Source: Rhizobium sp. BK602
GTDB lineage: Bacteria; Pseudomonadota; Alphaproteobacteria; Rhizobiales; Rhizobiaceae
Length of the DNA stretch: 64,000 nucleotides
NCBI RefSeq assembly: GCF_014195095.1
Contig: NZ_JACIBC010000003.1
Span: 434,001 to 498,000, forward strand
Direction of reading: 5' to 3'
Below are positions 8,747-17,933 of the stretch, piece by piece. The position numbers were made by a program, and so were the translations under genes. Under the pieces are notes generated by a model. The model ran no database searches. It had not been told where the DNA came from and saw only the letters and a list, made by a program, of their open reading frames with translations. Within the stretch, counting starts at the first letter, position 1; each line of letters opens with the position of its first letter.

Positions 8747-10060
8747 TCAGACGCGGTAGTAGCGGTTCGCCCGGCGCTCGGCCTCCTTCATGGCGTCTTC
8801 CGGAGACGCTTGTCCGGTGACCGCGGTGGCGAACATGTCGACCAGCACATAATCCGCCATCACGCCCGCGGAGGCATAGCCCAGCGGACCGGCATAGCCG
8901 TTCGGCCGCAGCGTTTCCGAAGCGCGGGAGTAAGGCGCGTGCACCGGATCCGCCGTCCAAACCGGATTGCTGGCGAAAGCCTTCAGGGGCTGGCAGCAAT
9001 AGGCGCTGGAGCCCTGAATCCAGGCGTTCATCTGATCGCCTTCCATCATGAACTTGATATAGGCCTTGGCAGCTTCCGGATATTTCGTGTGCTTGAAGAG
9101 CAGCAGCGAACTCGTCTGGTGCAGCTCCACGCTCTTGCCGACCGGGCCGATCGGGAAGTTGGTCGTGCGGATATCGGCAGCGATCTCCGCCAGCTTCGGA
9201 TCCTTCTTCGCCGCGTAATAGACGGAGACGCCGTTGGCAATGAGCGAGACCTGACCCGCCAGGAAAGCGCGGTTGTTGTTGATGTCGAGCCAGCTTTCCG
9301 TGCCCGGAATGAAGGTGGCATACAGCGCCTTGGCATAGTTGATGGCCGCGAGCGTCTCCGGGCTGTTGATGGTCACCTTGCCGGCCTCGTCGACCATCTT
9401 GCCGCCATGGCTCCACAGCAGCCAGTGGGCATAGTTGTTGCCATCGCCGACAGCCTTGCCGTGCGGGAAGCCCGCGGGCGTGCCCTTGGCCTTCAAAGCC
9501 TTGCACAGTTCGAGGAAGCCGGCCGTATCCTTCGGGAATTCGCTGAAACCGGCAGCCTTCATATGGCTGTCGCGATAGACGACGGCATTGCCGATGGCCG
9601 TCAGCGGCATGGCGATGAAGTTGTCGCCGCGCGTCGCATAGCCGCGAACGCCGTCATACCAGCCGCCATATTTGTTGCCGAGATAGTTGGCGAGTTCCGT
9701 CAGGTCGACGAGCTTGTCCGGATATTGATGCGCATCGTCGAACCAGCACATCACCAGATCCGGACCGGAGCCGACATTGGCGGCAACCGCCGCCTTGGGA
9801 CGGATATCTTCCCAGCTTTCCTTGTCGATGCGGACTTCGACGCCGGTCGCCTCGGTAAATTTCTTGGTGTTGGCGAGCCAGGCATCCTCGTCGCCCTTGA
9901 CGAAGGGCGTCCAGCGCAGGAGCCGCAGGCTGGCGCCCTGCTCCGGCTTGTAGCTGGGTTCTGCGGCCTGGGCCTCAGCTGACCGGATGCCGAGCGGCGA
10001 AAATCCTGCGAGGCCGGCCGCAGCCGTCGCGGCGAGAAAGTCACGTCTGTTGATCGTCAT
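8747..10060 (-). CDS. Sugar ABC transporter substrate-binding protein (Tat signal)
   Basis: A 437-residue extracellular solute-binding protein, family 1. The N-terminus has a twin-arginine signal (NRRDFLAATAAAGLAGF) with probable cleavage after RSAEAQA, so the folded protein would reach the periplasm by Tat. The body has the usual hinge-type features of carbohydrate binders (a PDLVMCWFDDA segment and a PIGPVGKSVELHQTSSLLL segment). A GGAGGAG ribosome site precedes the ATG. It is encoded between the ATPase and the permeases. The ligand cannot be named from sequence. Confidence 0.92.
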   Translation of the reverse strand: MTINRRDFLAATAAAGLAGFSPLGIRSAEAQAAEPSYKPEQGASLRLLRWTPFVKGDEDAWLANTKKFTEATGVEVRIDKESWEDIRPKAAVAANVGSGPDLVMCWFDDAHQYPDKLVDLTELANYLGNKYGGWYDGVRGYATRGDNFIAMPLTAIGNAVVYRDSHMKAAGFSEFPKDTAGFLELCKALKAKGTPAGFPHGKAVGDGNNYAHWLLWSHGGKMVDEAGKVTINSPETLAAINYAKALYATFIPGTESWLDINNNRAFLAGQVSLIANGVSVYYAAKKDPKLAEIAADIRTTNFPIGPVGKSVELHQTSSLLLFKHTKYPEAAKAYIKFMMEGDQMNAWIQGSSAYCCQPLKAFASNPVWTADPVHAPYSRASETLRPNGYAGPLGYASAGVMADYVLVDMFATAVTGQASPEDAMKEAERRANRYYRV

Positions 10061-10208
10061 TCTATCTCCTCCAAAATGCGGGATCGCATTCCCCAGCCTT
10101 CACCTTCCCGCTTGATGAACGCTGCCATGGCATCCGCAGGTTTCGGACGCTTCCGCACCGGCGGACGAGTGAGAGGCTCCTCTTCCCTCCGCTCTCCGCC
10201 GGCCGGCA

Positions 10209-11276
10209 TCAGGCAATCAATCTCCTGCCGCTTACGGCATCGAAGAGATGGATATTCGACGCGTCGATGGAAACGCGCAGCGTGTCGCCCGGCTGAGCGT
10301 TGATACGCTCCCGGAAGATGCAGCTTGCCTCGCTGCCGCCGAGCCGTACGGTGACGTGAGTCTCGTAGCCGGTCGGCTCGATGACGACGATCTGGGCCGG
10401 TAGGCCATCGGCGCCGAGGCCGATAAATTCAGGACGCAGGCCATAGACGAGTTCACGTCCCCTGGCGCTTGCCGGCGCATTGGCGACCGGAAGGATGGTG
10501 CCGTCGGAGGCAATAAACTGGCTGGCATTCTCCGGATTGAGCCTGCCCTTGATCATGTTCATCGCCGGCGAGCCGATGAAGCCCGCCACGAACAGATTGG
10601 CCGGATTGTCGTAGAGATCGAGGGGCGAGCCCACCTGCTCGACGATGCCGTCATGCATGACGACAATCTTGTCTGCCATGGTCATGGCCTCGATTTGATC
10701 GTGCGTGACATAGACGGTTGTCGTGTTCAGCCGCTGATGCAATTCCTTGATTTCGGCACGCATGGCAACGCGCAATTTCGCATCGAGATTGGACAGCGGC
10801 TCGTCGAAGAGAAACACCTGCGGATCGCGCACGATGGCGCGCCCCATGGCGACGCGCTGGCGCTGGCCGCCGGAAAGCTGGCGCGGATAGCGATCGAGCA
10901 GCTTCGTCAGGCCGAGAATGTCTGCCGCCTTTTCGACGCGCTTGTCCATGTCCGCCTTGGGCGAGCGCTTGAGCATCAGCGAAAAGGCCATGTTCTGCGC
11001 CACCGTCATATGCGGATAGAGCGCATAGTTCTGGAACACCATCGCAATGTCGCGGTCGCCGGGCGCCAGCGTATTCACGACGCGATTGCCGATGCGGATT
11101 TCGCCGGCGGAAATGTTCTCGAGCCCCGCGAGCATCCGCAAAAGCGTGGATTTGCCGCAGCCGGAAGGCCCCACCAGGATCACGAACTCGCCATCCGCGA
11201 TATCGATATTAACGCCTTTGATGACGGGGTGCGCCCCGAACGATTTCCTGACGTCGACGAACTCGACACCTGCCAT
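10209..11276 (-). CDS. CUT1 sugar ABC transporter ATPase (UgpC/MalK type)
   Basis: A 355-residue ATPase. Walker A is GPSGCGKST, the signature is LSGGQRQRV, Walker B is VFLFDEPLSNLDAKLR, and the switch His lies in YVTHDQIEAMTM. A C-terminal TOBE/regulatory domain of about 120 residues follows, as in UgpC, MsmK and MalK. ATG 11276 is chosen because GGAGG lies eight bases upstream and the protein then opens MAGVEFVDVRKSFG; an in-frame ATG at 11363 lacks such support. It is the first gene of the operon, an unusual order since the ATPase is normally last. A 148-base gap separates it from the binding-protein gene. Confidence 0.92.
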   Translation of the reverse strand: MAGVEFVDVRKSFGAHPVIKGVNIDIADGEFVILVGPSGCGKSTLLRMLAGLENISAGEIRIGNRVVNTLAPGDRDIAMVFQNYALYPHMTVAQNMAFSLMLKRSPKADMDKRVEKAADILGLTKLLDRYPRQLSGGQRQRVAMGRAIVRDPQVFLFDEPLSNLDAKLRVAMRAEIKELHQRLNTTTVYVTHDQIEAMTMADKIVVMHDGIVEQVGSPLDLYDNPANLFVAGFIGSPAMNMIKGRLNPENASQFIASDGTILPVANAPASARGRELVYGLRPEFIGLGADGLPAQIVVIEPTGYETHVTVRLGGSEASCIFRERINAQPGDTLRVSIDASNIHLFDAVSGRRLIA

Positions 11277-11859
11277 ATATAAGCTCCTCCCAGAACTCGT
11301 CTCTGCTTTCGATCCCACGCCGCCGATCATCCCCTCCTCCGGGATATCGACCGACAGCATCAACGCTTGTTCAATTTCGTTGCCGTTGCATTCCTCGCCG
11401 CCCTTTCAGGACCATGACCATTGCAGCGTCTCGACAATACGATCAACACACCGGCGCAAATCGCCGGCGTTCGTTCGCTTGAAACACGCTGGAACTTATC
11501 CACAAGGCACCGCCCCTCTTTCGGCACCTTGCTCAAAATCGGACCATTGTCCCAAATCCCCCTCCGCCGGTTGGAACAGCGGATCAGTCATTATTAAGGG
11601 TTGTTATTAAAATCCGTCAAGGCAACATTGTTGTCACGAGACACTTCCGGCCCCGACCGACGCTCATGTGACGACGATCCGGCACGACCGGTAGACAGCA
11701 AGCGTTGCGGGTATTGCCAAACGGCGGGTCCGCTGGAAATCGGACCAACGTTCAATTATAAATTTTGGCCATACAGAAAGAGGCCTATCGGCATATCCCG
11801 ATGATCGCCAATATCGCTTCGTTACCGACCGTTTGCGGACAGCATTGTTCCCCAGCACC
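11277..11859. other. Intergenic region upstream of the CUT1 operon
   Basis: 583 bases with no convincing gene. It should hold the promoter of the minus-strand sugar operon. A dyad CAACA-T-TGTTG lies at 11623-11633 next to an AT-rich stretch (11589-11612) and could be an operator, but nothing decides this. Confidence 0.4.
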
Positions 11860-12873
11860 TTAGACCTCGTTTTCCAGGGCAAGCACGGCGAAAGTGGCAA
11901 GCCAGTGTTCGCCCATATAGTCGGAAGCAATATGCGGCAGGCCCTCGGTCAGATGATGACGAGCGGCCTTCACCATCACCGCATAGCGCGGATCGTCCGC
12001 CGGCAATGCCCCGGCCAGGGAACGCCAGCACCAGGCCCGGCTGAGGTTCAGCCCGTCGAGATGCGCAATCTTGCCGTCGGTGCGATCGGTGACCGTCGCC
12101 GGTCGGAATAGGGTCGCAGGCTCCTCCTCGGCGATTCGCGGCAGGAAACGGTCAAACCACGGCTGAAAATCCTGCCGGGGTAACAGGCGGCGCATGCATT
12201 CCGCCTCGATCAGGGCCGAAGACTGGAATTCATCGCCGCTCGGCTCGCCCCAGGCCGGGCAATCGACGTCGGCGCCATACCAGCGCCACCCGGTCTGCAC
12301 GAGCAATGCCACCAGGGCCGTGTCCTCCGTAACGGCGGCGTAGTCGGCAGCCATCCTCAAACCGAATGCCGTATTGAAATGCGTGCCGACCCGCACAGGA
12401 TAGGTCGCAAGCGGCAGGAAGTCCCGGAAGCGCTGGGCGATGACTTCAGCCAGCGGCGCAAGTGCCCGCGACCAACGCGGATCGTCCTGCAGCGCCAGTT
12501 CCGCCGCCAGCTTCAGCAGCCAAGCCCAGCCATAAGGACGCTTGAAGCCGCGCGCCGTCGGCGTTGCGAAATAGGCGCATTCGCCCGCCACTTTTTCGGC
12601 CACGAACTGTTCATCGAACAGCGCGCGAATTTCGGGGGCAAAGGAAAGCTCGGGGAAACGGCGCAGCAGGCGCGCCAGCAGCCAGTAACTGTGAACGCAG
12701 GAATGCCAATCATAACTGCCATAGAAGATCGGATGCAGATCGCGCGGCGTGCGGGCATCTTCCGGTCGCGACAGCGCATGATCGAGATTGTTGGGGTATT
12801 CCCGCCGGACATGTCCGAGCGCGATTCCGGCGAATTGCTTGGCCAGATCGGGTGTAAGAGCTGCCAGCGTCAT
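11860..12873 (-). CDS. DUF2891-family protein
   Basis: A 337-residue cytoplasmic protein with no signal peptide. It matches the DUF2891 family as I recognise it: the early HPIFYGSYDWHSCVHSYW segment, the central RPYGWAWLLKLAAEL segment and the WLATFAVLAL ending. The repeated aromatic/His-rich helices suggest an alpha/alpha-barrel-like fold, but no activity is established. The AAAGGA ribosome site is spaced well from ATG 12873. It is divergent from the cyclase-family gene with 179 bases between them, and no operon partner is visible. Confidence 0.8.
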   Translation of the reverse strand: MTLAALTPDLAKQFAGIALGHVRREYPNNLDHALSRPEDARTPRDLHPIFYGSYDWHSCVHSYWLLARLLRRFPELSFAPEIRALFDEQFVAEKVAGECAYFATPTARGFKRPYGWAWLLKLAAELALQDDPRWSRALAPLAEVIAQRFRDFLPLATYPVRVGTHFNTAFGLRMAADYAAVTEDTALVALLVQTGWRWYGADVDCPAWGEPSGDEFQSSALIEAECMRRLLPRQDFQPWFDRFLPRIAEEEPATLFRPATVTDRTDGKIAHLDGLNLSRAWCWRSLAGALPADDPRYAVMVKAARHHLTEGLPHIASDYMGEHWLATFAVLALENEV

Positions 12874-13052
12874 GCCCAGTCCTTTGCGGCGTGAAAATGG
12901 ATGAACGAACCGGCCGGACGACCGGTATCACGACACTTCCTGCTGCCACAACGCTTGTCAACTTTCTTGACTTCATCGCATTTCGAGAAAACCATCCGGC
13001 GGCGGTGCGGGGGCATCGCCGTCAACACAGCAAGGCGCAAGGGGGATTAGCA

Positions 13053-13988
13053 ATGAAGCGATTCTTGACACGTTCCGCCATGGCTTTCAGCCTGGCATTC
13101 TTCTCGACAATTGCCGCTGCCCGAGCGGATGAGCCTGGGCTCTGGAAGGTCTATAACGAGGCTTTCAAGGGCGCGAAATATGTTGACCTGACCCATACGA
13201 TCACACCGAAAATCCCGGTTTGGGCCGGATTCGGCAATTCGACCTTCGCACCGTCAAAGGCCGGTTCCGATCTTGAGGGGTTCGCCAAGAAAGGTGACGT
13301 CTACACCTATGAGAAGCATGGCTTCGAAGCAACGAGCTACCTGCTGACGACCGATCAACTCGGCACGCAACTCGACCCGCCGGCACATTGGGCGCCGGAA
13401 TATGCGGCAATCGACGAACTGCCCGCCACCTTCGCGGTGCGGCCGCTGGTGGTCATCTCCATCGAGGACAAGGTCAAGACCGATCCCGGCTATCACTTGC
13501 AGGTCGCCGATATCAGGGAATTCGAGGCGAAGCATGGGACCATCCCGGAAGGTTCGGTGGTGTTCGTTCGTTCAGGATGGTCGAAGAAGTGGCCTGACCC
13601 GGCGCTCTCCACCACCACACCCTTTCCCGGTGTCAGCCTCGACGCGCTGAAATTCCTGCATCTCGAACGCAAGATCCTGTTCCACGGTCACGAACCGCTC
13701 GATACCGACACCACACCCAATCTCGAGGGTGAGCATTGGCTGATGCACAATGGCTACGCGCAAGCCGAGGGCGTCGCCAATCTCGATCAGGTTCCGGAAA
13801 CCGGGGCGCTGGTGGCCATCGGCTATCCGAAATTCGGCGGCGGTCTCGGTGGCTACGCGCGCTACATCGCCATTTGCCCTCCCGATTGGCCGCACGGCGT
13901 TGCCATCGGCTCGGTCCCGGAAGCGCCGCTCACGAAATTCGACAAGCCGCTTCACTACGATGAGGCTGCCGGCATGCGCGTTCGATGA
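13053..13988 (+). CDS. Exported cyclase-family protein with altered metal motif
   Basis: A 311-residue protein with a Sec-type signal peptide (hydrophobic core FSLAFFSTIAAARA, cleavage after ARA). The mature part belongs to the cyclase/kynurenine formamidase/isatin hydrolase family (PF04199), seen in VDLTHTITPKIPVW and the late HWLMHNGY and GGLGGYARYIAI stretches. The family metal motif HxGTHxDxPxH here reads Q-L-G-T-Q-L-D-P-P-A-H (residues 102-112), so two metal-binding His are Gln while Asp108 and His112 remain. The start at 13053 follows AAGGGGG. Activity is uncertain; it may be a periplasmic hydrolase subtype with different metal binding, or non-metal. Confidence 0.82.
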   Translation: MKRFLTRSAMAFSLAFFSTIAAARADEPGLWKVYNEAFKGAKYVDLTHTITPKIPVWAGFGNSTFAPSKAGSDLEGFAKKGDVYTYEKHGFEATSYLLTTDQLGTQLDPPAHWAPEYAAIDELPATFAVRPLVVISIEDKVKTDPGYHLQVADIREFEAKHGTIPEGSVVFVRSGWSKKWPDPALSTTTPFPGVSLDALKFLHLERKILFHGHEPLDTDTTPNLEGEHWLMHNGYAQAEGVANLDQVPETGALVAIGYPKFGGGLGGYARYIAICPPDWPHGVAIGSVPEAPLTKFDKPLHYDEAAGMRVR

Positions 13989-14237
13989 GGCGAGAACGCC
14001 GCGGCGCTGCCTGACCGGCGCCGTGGCGATCGATTTATCCGTATTGCGGAGCCAATGTCCTCAACGCGCGCCTTTCGCATCTCATGATGCATCGCGAATA
14101 AAAGCGTTAACGTCTATGCTGCCAAAGCTTTGGCGACGGCCAGCCATGAGCGCTTTTCCCCTTTCCAACCGACATTCAGGATGCTCTCAACGGCATGCTC
14201 CCGCGGCAAGCCGTAAATGCAGACGTCAGGAGATGAA

Positions 14238-15743
14238 ATGCGACCAGGACACTCCGGTGCATCGGTTCGAAAAATGTGGCGCGTTGCGGTGGCATTGACG
14301 AGCCTGTCGATCATGATGGCGGGCTGTGATGGCGGCGGCAATCCGTTCACCGTGCTTTTCAATATACCTGCCAGGGCGCTTCATGCGGCGCTTAACGAGG
14401 GAACCGATACATCCTCCCAGCAACAAGCCGCGACCGGCAGTACTCAATCCGCAGCCACGGGCGAGGCGAACGCGACATCGGTTGACGTGAGCCAAACCAC
14501 CTCCCCTCAGGTTGACGGCGCATCCTCCAGTGCCTCAGACAATGCCGGCGCAACGGAAAATACCACGCAGGCGAATGCCACGCAGACCGCGGCCAAAACG
14601 GATGACGGCGGGACGAATTCACAGACCACGGTCGCGCAATCGACCGGCTTCATCCATCCGGGCCTGCTGCACACCAAGGACGATTTCGACCGCATGAAGA
14701 CGAAGGTTGCGACTTCGGAAGAGCCCTGGGCATCCGGCTGGGCCATATTGACCGCAAACAGGCATGCTTCCCTGCAATGGCAGCCGCGACCCGCCAACAT
14801 CATCTATCGCGGCTATGACGGCACCCATTCCCAGAATTACGCGCAGCTGTTCAACGATGCGGCGGCCGCTTACGCGCTGGCACTCCGCTGGAAGATCTCC
14901 GGCGACGATCAATATGCCGAAAGAGCTGTCGCGGTGCTCGATGCCTGGGCGTCGAACCTCACCGGCATCGAGGGCACCTCGGACAGGTTCCTGGCATCCG
15001 GAATCTACGGCTATGAAATGGCGAATGCGGCCGAGATCATGCGCGGCTACACAGGCTGGCCGCAGGCGAGCTTCGAAAAATTCCTGCAGATGATGCTCAC
15101 CGTCTTCTATCCGATGAACCATGATTTCCTGGTCCGCCACAACGGCGCGAAAATCGATCACTACTGGGCGAACTGGGATTTGGCGAACATGGCCTCGATG
15201 CTGGCCATCGGCGTCCTTGCCGATCGGCGCGACATCTACCAGGAGGCAGTCGACTATTTCTACAAGGGCGGCGGCAACGGCTCTGTCGATCACCTCGTCT
15301 GGAAGATCTACGACGGCGGCCTGGGGCAAATTCAGGAAAGTGGGCGCGATCAGGGCCATTCGGCGCTCGACATCGCGCTGGTCGGCGCCTTCTGCCAGAT
15401 GGCCTGGTCGCAGGGAGACGATCTCTTCGGCTATGAGAACAATCGCGTTCTGGCCGGCGCCGAATATGTGGCGCGCTATAATCTCGGCAATGACGTTCCC
15501 TATACGACCTATACCAATAGCGATGTCACGCAGACGGAGATCTCGGCGAGCGGCAGGGGCGATGAAAGACCAATCTGGGAATTGCTCTACAATCACTACG
15601 TCGTCTTGAAAGGGCAAACAGCGCCGAGCGTGACCGCCTTCGCGAGCAAGCTGCGTCCCGAAGGCGGCGGCGGCGATTACGGCCCCAACAGTGGCGGATA
15701 TGATCAGCTCGGCTACGGGACGCTGACCTTCACCCTGCCGTAG
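14238..15743 (+). CDS. Alginate-lyase-like lipoprotein
   Basis: A protein of about 501 residues. The N-terminus has a signal peptide ending in a lipobox (SIMMAGC), so it should be lipid-anchored. A linker of about 120 residues rich in Thr, Ser, Ala, Gln and Asn follows, then an alginate lyase domain (PF05426-like) from roughly residue 135, with HPGLLHTKDDFDRMK, a SQNYAQLFNDAAAAYALAL segment and the NWDLANMASM and GRDQGHSALDIA segments typical of the alpha-barrel catalytic site. ATG 14238 follows AGGAG by seven bases. It would cleave uronate-containing polysaccharide at the cell surface; alginate itself is not proven. No polysaccharide gene cluster surrounds it. Confidence 0.85.
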   Translation: MRPGHSGASVRKMWRVAVALTSLSIMMAGCDGGGNPFTVLFNIPARALHAALNEGTDTSSQQQAATGSTQSAATGEANATSVDVSQTTSPQVDGASSSASDNAGATENTTQANATQTAAKTDDGGTNSQTTVAQSTGFIHPGLLHTKDDFDRMKTKVATSEEPWASGWAILTANRHASLQWQPRPANIIYRGYDGTHSQNYAQLFNDAAAAYALALRWKISGDDQYAERAVAVLDAWASNLTGIEGTSDRFLASGIYGYEMANAAEIMRGYTGWPQASFEKFLQMMLTVFYPMNHDFLVRHNGAKIDHYWANWDLANMASMLAIGVLADRRDIYQEAVDYFYKGGGNGSVDHLVWKIYDGGLGQIQESGRDQGHSALDIALVGAFCQMAWSQGDDLFGYENNRVLAGAEYVARYNLGNDVPYTTYTNSDVTQTEISASGRGDERPIWELLYNHYVVLKGQTAPSVTAFASKLRPEGGGGDYGPNSGGYDQLGYGTLTFTLP

Positions 15744-15800
15744 GGCTCGCCAACCCGGCAAATGCGCCCGCGTCCCGTATTCGGCGGTACGGCCGCAGCC

Positions 15801-16889
15801 CTATTGAGCAGCGGAATACCTGGCCCTCGCCAGCCCGTGCTCCACCAATCGGTCGATGATCTCGGCATAGCCGACGCCGCTTGCGGCCATCGCCTTGGAA
15901 TACATGCTGATGTTGGTGAAGCCCGGAATGGTGTTGACCTCGTTGACCACGAAACGCATGTCCGCCGTCAGGAAGAAATCGACGCGCGCCATGCCGTCGC
16001 AACCGATCGCCCTGAAGGCATTGCCGGCCATGTCGCGCATGCGGTTCTCGATCTCGGGCGGCAGCTCGGCCGGCACCATCAGTGCCGCGCCATTCTCGTC
16101 GATGTATTTCGCATCATAGCTGTAGAAACCGTGGCTCTCCGCCGGCGCGATCTCGCCCGGACGGGACACGAAGAGCCCGCCGGCAGTATCTTCCAGAACA
16201 CTGTATTCGATCTCCCGGCCGCGAATGAACTCCTCGGCCAGCAGCTTGCTGTCGTGCTTGAACCCCTCGGCAAGCGCGGCCTTCAATTCCGCAGCGGTCG
16301 CAACCTTGCTCACACCGACCGAGGAACCCTGCCGCGCAGGCTTGATGAACAGCGGCAAGCCCAGCTGACGCTGCAGATCGTCGAAGGAGGCTGCGTCCTC
16401 TGCATGAATCGTCACCGAACGCGCGACCAGCAGCCCGGCCTCCTTGAGCAGGCGCTTGGCGATATCCTTGTCGAGTGCTGCGGCGGAGCCGAGAATACCG
16501 CAGCCCGCCAGCGGCACTCTTGCCACCTCGGCCAGTCCCTGCACCGATCCATCCTCGCCGTATGGACCATGCAGCACCGGGAAGAGAATATCGATCTTGG
16601 GCAGTTCCTGAATGGCGCCCGCCGTCGGAATTGCAATCAGGCGGCCTCGCCCGCCCGGTACCAGGCAAAGCTCGCTTCCGCTTTCGGGCTTCGACAGCGC
16701 CCCATTGTCGAAGGAACTCAGGAACCACCGCCCGTCACGGGTCACGAAGATCGGAACGGCATCATATCTGGCAGGCTCCAGCGCCCGCATCACATTCGTC
16801 GCGGATAGCACCGAAACGTCATGTTCGGCGGAGCGGCCGCCGAAGAGAACGGCGATGCGCAGCTTTTTTGAATGGGGGGCATCGATCAT
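15801..16889 (-). CDS. ddl: D-alanine--D-alanine ligase
   Basis: A 362-residue ATP-grasp ligase that joins two D-alanines for peptidoglycan precursors. Family marks are the N-terminal IAVLFGGRSAEHDVSV, HGPYGEDGSVQG, the ATP-binding KPARQGSSVGVSK, and the C-terminal ARVDFFLTADMRFVVNEVNTIPGFT. The length fits the DdlA type. ATG 16889 is preferred because GGAGTAACC lies just upstream and the protein then opens normally. It stands alone, outside any division/cell-wall cluster in this window, so it may be a second copy; that needs the whole genome. It is convergent with the lyase gene, with a 57-base gap and no clear terminator. Confidence 0.94.
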   Translation of the reverse strand: MIDAPHSKKLRIAVLFGGRSAEHDVSVLSATNVMRALEPARYDAVPIFVTRDGRWFLSSFDNGALSKPESGSELCLVPGGRGRLIAIPTAGAIQELPKIDILFPVLHGPYGEDGSVQGLAEVARVPLAGCGILGSAAALDKDIAKRLLKEAGLLVARSVTIHAEDAASFDDLQRQLGLPLFIKPARQGSSVGVSKVATAAELKAALAEGFKHDSKLLAEEFIRGREIEYSVLEDTAGGLFVSRPGEIAPAESHGFYSYDAKYIDENGAALMVPAELPPEIENRMRDMAGNAFRAIGCDGMARVDFFLTADMRFVVNEVNTIPGFTNISMYSKAMAASGVGYAEIIDRLVEHGLARARYSAAQ

Positions 16890-17437
16890 GAAGGTTACTC
16901 CGCACCGCTTGGACGTTTGTAAGGCTTGGGCGCTCGGGATGAACGCACAATTCGTGACGAGGTGAAACGCATCCGATCCGGTCCAGAGACAGGCACGCGC
17001 GGCCGGCCGACCCGATCCGTGAAGTGCGCCGGCGAACGCCGACCGTTCCACGGATGGAGCAGAACCGAAGAAGCTGCCGAATTGTCACTGATCCCCCGAC
17101 CGGTGAAGACATCACATCGTGAAATTCGCCGAGCAAAACGGTCGTTTTACGGCGGCAAAAAGGCGGCCGGCAAATATTGTCGGGCCAGTCTCGATCATGG
17201 AACCCACGCCGTTGCCGCGCCGCATGCATGGCTCACCTTGCAACGCCGCCATGCCGTCCCCATCTTATGCTGCAAGAACTGCGAGCCGGCGATCGATATC
17301 GCCCGAAGCCGCAGATCGGATTTTCCGCTCCGCTTTACCGTATCGTAGTTCCCCTGCCCCGCGTTCGACAACGCGACGGGCATTCCCACTATCCATTGTC
17401 AATGACGCTGGCCGAACGGCCGGCGGAGGAATTTTTA
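16890..17437. other. Intergenic region, promoter zone for ddl and rpsU
   Basis: 548 bases with no supported gene. It must hold the divergent promoters of ddl (minus) and of the small gene plus rpsU (plus). The plus-strand side could be a long 5' leader, but no recognisable riboswitch, T-box or terminator was seen. Confidence 0.4.
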
Positions 17438-17590
17438 TTGAACAAATCGAACATCATTGCCGCACCCGCGGCGGTCAAACCGCGCGAGCACGATGAGGCC
17501 GACAGCCGGCCGGACAAGAACTGGAAGCCCTATCCCTGCCTTCTGACCCGCAGGGAACTTCAGGAACTGGTCGCCAAACAACTCGGCTGA
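17438..17590 (+). CDS. Small protein encoded just upstream of rpsU
   Basis: A short gene of 50 codons with a TTG start, chosen because GGAGGA lies seven bases before it (17425-17430). The same frame stays open to an ATG at 17402 that has no such site. The product is hydrophilic and charged ([18 protein letters not shown]), ending in a short amphipathic helix, [13 protein letters not shown]. No domain is recognised. It is 41 bases before rpsU on the same strand, so it is probably co-transcribed with it. The start is the weakest part of the call. Confidence 0.6.
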   Translation: MNKSNIIAAPAAVKPREHDEADSRPDKNWKPYPCLLTRRELQELVAKQLG

Positions 17591-17631
17591 CCGCCAGTGC
17601 ATTCACCAACAGCAACAAGAAGGAGAGCAAG

Positions 17632-17868
17632 ATGCAGGTTCTGGTACGAGACAATAATGTCGAACAGGCGCTCAGGGTGCTGAAAAAGAAGATGCAGCGC
17701 GAGGGCTTGTTCCGCGAAATGAAGGCGCGACGGGCCTACGAAAAGCCCTCCGAACGCCGCAACCGGGAAAAGGCGCAAGCCATCAGCCGGCATCGCAAGG
17801 CCGTGCGCAAGAGAATGCAGCGCGAAGGCCTGATCGCCGGTTCCAAATCAAGATCGTCCGCTCGCTGA
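17632..17868 (+). CDS. rpsU: 30S ribosomal protein S21
   Basis: A 78-residue, strongly basic protein. The opening [20 protein letters not shown] and the following [20 protein letters not shown] stretch are characteristic of bacterial S21; the longer basic C-terminal tail is normal for alphaproteobacteria. S21 joins the small subunit near the anti-Shine-Dalgarno region and affects initiation. An AAGGAGAG ribosome site precedes the ATG at 17632. Many rhizobia carry more than one S21 copy, so this may not be the only one. Confidence 0.95.
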   Translation: MQVLVRDNNVEQALRVLKKKMQREGLFREMKARRAYEKPSERRNREKAQAISRHRKAVRKRMQREGLIAGSKSRSSAR

Positions 17869-17933
17869 CGAAACCGCCGGGTGCCATGTTTCAAGCCGGT
17901 GCCCATCGGCGATCATCCCGGAGACGATCCACT

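Noticed and set aside
8351..9982. A 543-codon plus-strand open frame opposite the sugar-binding and permease genes
   Set aside because: Shadow of two well-supported minus-strand genes; no domain or ribosome site.
11623..11633. A short dyad CAACA-T-TGTTG as a sugar-operon operator
   Set aside because: Too short to separate from chance in a 583-base gap, and no cognate regulator is adjacent. Kept only as a note in the intergenic entry.
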